Shown piece by piece: positions 60,952-64,000 of a stretch of 64,000 nucleotides of DNA. The translations under genes were made by a program, and so were the position numbers. The first letter of the stretch is position 1, and each line of letters begins with the position of its first letter. The notes under the pieces were generated by a model. It was given only the letters and a program-made list of their open reading frames with translations. It did no database searches and had not been told where the DNA came from. The DNA is from Asaia sp037151935 (GTDB lineage: Bacteria; Pseudomonadota; Alphaproteobacteria; Acetobacterales; Acetobacteraceae): the NCBI RefSeq assembly GCF_051628905.1, contig NZ_CP157575.1, forward strand, positions 1,116,001 to 1,180,000. The letters run 5' to 3'.

Positions 60952-61881
60952 TCAGGGACAGGGCTGTGCCTCCCGCAGCGCAATGCGGTCAAGCTCGGGA
61001 CAATGGCCACCCATCTCGTCGAACCCGGCAGAAACCGCAAAAGCGAACTGCGCCGAAGAAGTGATACGGGCAAAATGCGTCTTGAGCCCCAAAGCATGCA
61101 TGGCTTCGCACGTTGCCGCAAAAAACCGGGACCCTACCGGGTCGAGTTTGTGGGCAGGCTTCTCGATATCCAGAGGACGCCATGACCCGCTGGGGGTCAT
61201 AACGAGTGCGGCATCCATGCTCACACCCGAAAGGAGACCCGAAGCCGCTCGCTCTTTCAGTAAACTCATGCTCGTTGGGTCCTGCCCAAAACGCGTCATC
61301 CATATCTCGACGCCCCAATCGATGAGAATTGCCAGAGCGAGCGCCAGGTCACGGCTATCGGCTGCAAGACGCCGTTCATGCAGCGTGATGCGCAGGGCTT
61401 CGGGGGGAAAGGCCGTCTCGGCGAGAATTTTCTTGAGCGCCCAGACAAAATCATTATCTGGCGCCATTGCATCGGTTAGCGTGATGGTGACGGAATGAGC
61501 AGCGCCTGAAGCGTCTGTAGATTGGGCCAGTAACGGTGCCGTCAATCGACAGATCTGCTGCAACCGCATCAGATCTATCTCTGAAGAGCCGGTAATCGCC
61601 AGCTTACTGCGTCGTTCCTCACGACGCCGATGTCTGACAATCTCGGAGATACCAGACTCTACCTCCCATCCAATCAGGCGTACGTCACCTCGTTGCAGAC
61701 CGAAACGATTCGTCCAGCTTGGCTCAAAATCACGCTGACGTGCCCTGACTTTGCCAGCGCTCCGTTTGCGACGCTGGCCGGGCACACGAGGAGCGGTCGC
61801 GTCATTCCCTTCGAAGGTCACGATGGACTTGGGCCCGCTTGCGTTCGCGACAGATCGGGAGCTCCCCTGGTCATCCATCAC
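60952..61881 (-). CDS. Degenerate EAL-domain protein
   Basis: A 309-residue protein whose carboxyl two thirds resemble an EAL phosphodiesterase fold but lack the catalytic residues. LRITLHER stands where LEITES is expected, WMTRFGQDPTSMSLLKE replaces the DDFGTGYSSL loop, and no EAL triplet is seen near WEVES. It is probably inactive against cyclic di-GMP and could bind the nucleotide or a partner. The amino-terminal 70 residues are basic and likely disordered. It stands alone between hemA and an MFS gene. The assignment rests on pattern only. Confidence 0.6.
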   Translation of the reverse strand: MMDDQGSSRSVANASGPKSIVTFEGNDATAPRVPGQRRKRSAGKVRARQRDFEPSWTNRFGLQRGDVRLIGWEVESGISEIVRHRRREERRSKLAITGSSEIDLMRLQQICRLTAPLLAQSTDASGAAHSVTITLTDAMAPDNDFVWALKKILAETAFPPEALRITLHERRLAADSRDLALALAILIDWGVEIWMTRFGQDPTSMSLLKERAASGLLSGVSMDAALVMTPSGSWRPLDIEKPAHKLDPVGSRFFAATCEAMHALGLKTHFARITSSAQFAFAVSAGFDEMGGHCPELDRIALREAQPCP

Positions 61882-62120
61882 ATCATTCCCACAGTGAAAC
61901 CAATCAGGACGCTAACACCTGACGTCTAACAAGCTGTTAACGGTCAACGATGCCAGCCGCCTTACCGAGATGCCCTGCCTGGATGACCGAGCACACGCCA
62001 GCGTGAGACAGGACTCGATTTTTCAACAGAGGCGTTGCAGAATGGGGAGTGAAACGGTCCGCTATCTGACGCGCTTATGTCGCTCTCCCTTCGTTTTCCT
62101 TTCTGTTCAAGGACGAGACC
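61882..62120. other. Intergenic region between EAL-like gene and MFS gene
   Basis: These 239 bases lie between divergent genes and should hold both promoters. I see no gene, hairpin or repeat worth naming. Confidence 0.4.
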
Positions 62121-63389
62121 ATGTCGGCCTCCGCCCGCCCTTCGCCCCTGTCACAACTCCTCTCCTACCCACCGCTCGTCGCCCTCAAGCCCTACTGGCG
62201 CGTGACAATCGCCGCGTTTCTAGGCTGGTTTCTCGACGCTTTCGACCAGACAGCCCTGCTTCTGACACTACCTGACATCTCTCATGATTTCGGGGTGACG
62301 ATCAGTGCCATGGGCTCCGTCCTGCTCGCCCAGAGCATCGGCCGGGCAATCGGTAATACGGGTTGGGGCTGGTTGGCAGACCGTTACGGGCGACGACTCG
62401 CCTTTCTTCTGGGAGTGCTGTGGTTTGGTGTATTCTCGGCGGCGACAGGCTTTTCCAACGGTCTGATCAGCATGATCGTCATCCAGTTTCTGTTCGGTAT
62501 CGGCTTCGGCGGCGAATGGACGGCTTCCGCTGCGCTGCTGATGGAAAGCGTGCCGGGGCGCAGCCGCGCCATGGCTTCGGCCATCATGATGTCTGGCTAT
62601 GAGCTGGGCTTTCTCGCTGCAACGGCAGCACAAGCGATCATCCTGCCGCATTACTCGTGGCGTCTTCTTTTCTTCATAGGGCTCGCCCCTGCCCTGCTCG
62701 CGCTCTTCATCCGTATCGGGGTGCAGGAGAGCCCGGTCTGGAAACTGAAACAGGAAGAGCGTCGCAATGCCACCGAAGCGGCGCCTGCACCGAAAGTAAA
62801 ATTCGTGCTGACCATGGCGGCCGTGCAGGCCATCGCGCTCATGTCGTTTCTCGAGTTCCAGAAGGCGGCCATCTACAGCCTGTATCCGACCATCCTGCGC
62901 GGTGTGCATCATCTGAGCCCGGCGATGGTCTTCTGGCCGATAGGCTGTTTCTGCATAGGCTCGCTGATCGGCAAGCTTGGCTGCGGCGCCCTGGCCAGCC
63001 GTTTTGGCGATCTGCGCGTCATTATCGGCACTCTGATCGTGGTGGTGCTCACCATCTATCCGTTCCTGAGTGCCAGCGCCTATCCTGTGCTGTTGATCTC
63101 TGCCGTGATCATGGGGCTTGCAGCTTCAGGGGTTTTCGCCCTTGTGCCGCATTATCTGGCCAAGCGCTTCCCTTCAGATACCCGCAGTTTCGGCATGGGA
63201 CTGAGCTACGCCATCGGCTCGCTCGGTCAGGGTCTGGCAGGCAAGCTCGTACCTGTTTGCGGGCGGTCACTCGGCCTGCCCCTTTCGGCCCAGATCTTTG
63301 TGATCGGGTCGAGCGTCGTCGTGGGGGCGATTGCCCTGATCAAGCCAAAGGAATTGCCGGGCGAGACAATGGAGATCGAGCACCACTGA
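62121..63389 (+). CDS. MFS transporter (sugar acid/carboxylate type)
   Basis: A 422-residue transporter with twelve hydrophobic segments. WFLDAFDQTALLLTLP in helix 1, the loop GWLADRYGRRLAF between helices 2 and 3, and GEWTASAALLMESVPGRSRAMA between 4 and 5 are typical of the family that includes sialate, lactate and aromatic acid carriers. The ATG at 62121 follows AAGGACGAG. The substrate cannot be read. A strong terminator follows the gene. Confidence 0.85.
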   Translation: MSASARPSPLSQLLSYPPLVALKPYWRVTIAAFLGWFLDAFDQTALLLTLPDISHDFGVTISAMGSVLLAQSIGRAIGNTGWGWLADRYGRRLAFLLGVLWFGVFSAATGFSNGLISMIVIQFLFGIGFGGEWTASAALLMESVPGRSRAMASAIMMSGYELGFLAATAAQAIILPHYSWRLLFFIGLAPALLALFIRIGVQESPVWKLKQEERRNATEAAPAPKVKFVLTMAAVQAIALMSFLEFQKAAIYSLYPTILRGVHHLSPAMVFWPIGCFCIGSLIGKLGCGALASRFGDLRVIIGTLIVVVLTIYPFLSASAYPVLLISAVIMGLAASGVFALVPHYLAKRFPSDTRSFGMGLSYAIGSLGQGLAGKLVPVCGRSLGLPLSAQIFVIGSSVVVGAIALIKPKELPGETMEIEHH

Positions 63390-63413
63390 CGACAAGCCTC
63401 ACCACTGCAAAGC

Positions 63414-63448
63414 AAAAAGCCGGAAGGGTTTCCCCTCCCGGCTTTTTT
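63414..63448. terminator. Bidirectional intrinsic terminator
   Basis: AAAAAGCCGG pairs with CCGGCTTTTT around a GGG/CCC inner stem and ends in a run of six T. This is the clearest terminator of the window, placed between the convergent MFS and polyketide synthase genes. Confidence 0.9.
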
Positions 63449-63467
63449 CATGAACTGCCCAATGACC

Positions 63468-64000
63468 TCAGGCCGAAGCCAGAGCGTTCAGACTGATCTG
63501 ACGCAGGACATTCTTCGCGATTTCGCGAATGGGTTCATTGCGTGACAGCACCAGCAAGGAGATTTCGACATTGAATTCGGTCTTGATCGCCGTCTGAATT
63601 TCGACACCGGCGAGGGAGTCCACCCCGAGTTCGTTGGGACGCGCGCCAGGGTCGATACTGTCAGGTGCCATCTTGAGCACACTGCCCAGAATGGTCTTCA
63701 CATTCTCCAGCACAAACTCATACCGCTCCTCCGGCGACAGCGCCTGAAGATGCGCAAGCTTCTGCGCCGAGGAGTTGCGGTCGTTTTTCTCACGACGGAT
63801 AAGTGCGAATTTGGGATTGCGCTCGATGGCCCCGTGATGGGTGAAGCAGGTCTCCCAGTCAATCGCCATCGCCGCCACCGTATCCCGGTCACGATTGAGC
63901 AGGTCCGGCAGAAGCGAGAGCGCTTCCTCACCTTGCAGGAGGCGGAAGCCCGCATTTTCGAAAAACTGCACGACGCTACCCTCCTGCGCCAGCATGCCCA
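63468..64000 (-). CDS. Type I polyketide synthase, carboxyl end with acyl carrier domain (5' end outside window)
   Basis: The last 175 residues of a larger gene on the minus strand; the frame is open to the window edge, so the ATG at 63995 is probably internal. The segment EEALSLLPDLLNRDRDTVAAMAIDW is like the tail of a ketoreductase domain. After a linker there is an acyl carrier (PKS_PP) domain with the phosphopantetheine Ser127 in ELGVDSLAGVEIQTAIKTEF. No thioesterase follows, so release would be by another enzyme or domain. The product is unknown. Confidence 0.75.
   Translation of the reverse strand, partial: GMLAQEGSVVQFFENAGFRLLQGEEALSLLPDLLNRDRDTVAAMAIDWETCFTHHGAIERNPKFALIRREKNDRNSSAQKLAHLQALSPEERYEFVLENVKTILGSVLKMAPDSIDPGARPNELGVDSLAGVEIQTAIKTEFNVEISLLVLSRNEPIREIAKNVLRQISLNALASA

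Noticed and set aside
1..64000. CRISPR array, prophage or intact insertion sequence
   Set aside because: No regularly spaced repeats, phage structural genes or complete transposase were seen. The only mobile-element trace is the IS3 remnant near 27.9 kb.

Overview
The window looks like a chromosomal segment of an acetic acid bacterium (Acetobacteraceae). The signs are a moderately high GC content, a Gluconobacter-type gluconate 5-dehydrogenase, an OprB porin, an ALA synthase of the alphaproteobacterial C4 pathway and a Hint-domain protein at the left edge. The genus, perhaps near Asaia or Gluconobacter, is inference only. No true rRNA or tRNA gene, CRISPR array or phage was seen.

Layout. 1-2.5 kb: end of a Hint-domain protein, then an aldehyde dehydrogenase. 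2.7-6.6 kb: a Ro/RtcR module. It has a Ro60-like TROVE protein (rsr), an array of at least four Y-RNA-like structured RNAs starting at the rsr stop codon (one carrying a circularly permuted tRNA-like domain), and a divergent rtcR whose sigma-54 contact motif is lost. No rtcA or rtcB is present here. 6.6-7.4 kb: an amidase of the nitrilase family. 7.7-24.2 kb: a glycan and amino-sugar region with a GH3 glucosidase, BadF-type kinase, TonB receptor, nagB, GH20 hexosaminidase, cutC, ROK repressor, ROK kinase, sugar symporter, nagA and OprB porin. Together these would capture, cut, import, phosphorylate, deacetylate and deaminate N-acetylglucosamine, and share AT-rich operator-like sites.

24.2-39.5 kb holds purine use genes (adenine deaminase, xdhABC, exported adenosine deaminase, purine nucleoside permease-like protein). 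Set among them are an AT-rich flavin-dependent halogenase-like gene beside a decayed IS3 transposase, feoAB with a small cysteine-rich partner, a HAD hydrolase and HU. 39.7-41.4 kb: an AraC regulator and a methyltransferase, surrounded by a short extragenic repeat. 41.5-46.4 kb: a sulfide/persulfide detoxification operon (MBL dioxygenase, phosphatase-SQR fusion, TauE exporter, fRMsr) facing a peroxiredoxin-ArsR pair. 46.5-52.2 kb: an acid phosphatase, then sulfate assimilation (cysH, cysD, cysNC) and a siroheme synthase.

52.4-64 kb: gno, a large hybrid histidine kinase, an MscS-type channel, hemA, a degenerate EAL protein, an MFS transporter and the carboxyl end of a type I polyketide synthase running off the right edge. 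Strong inverted repeats separate most convergent gene pairs. The most unusual part is the Ro/Y-RNA array with its altered RtcR regulator.
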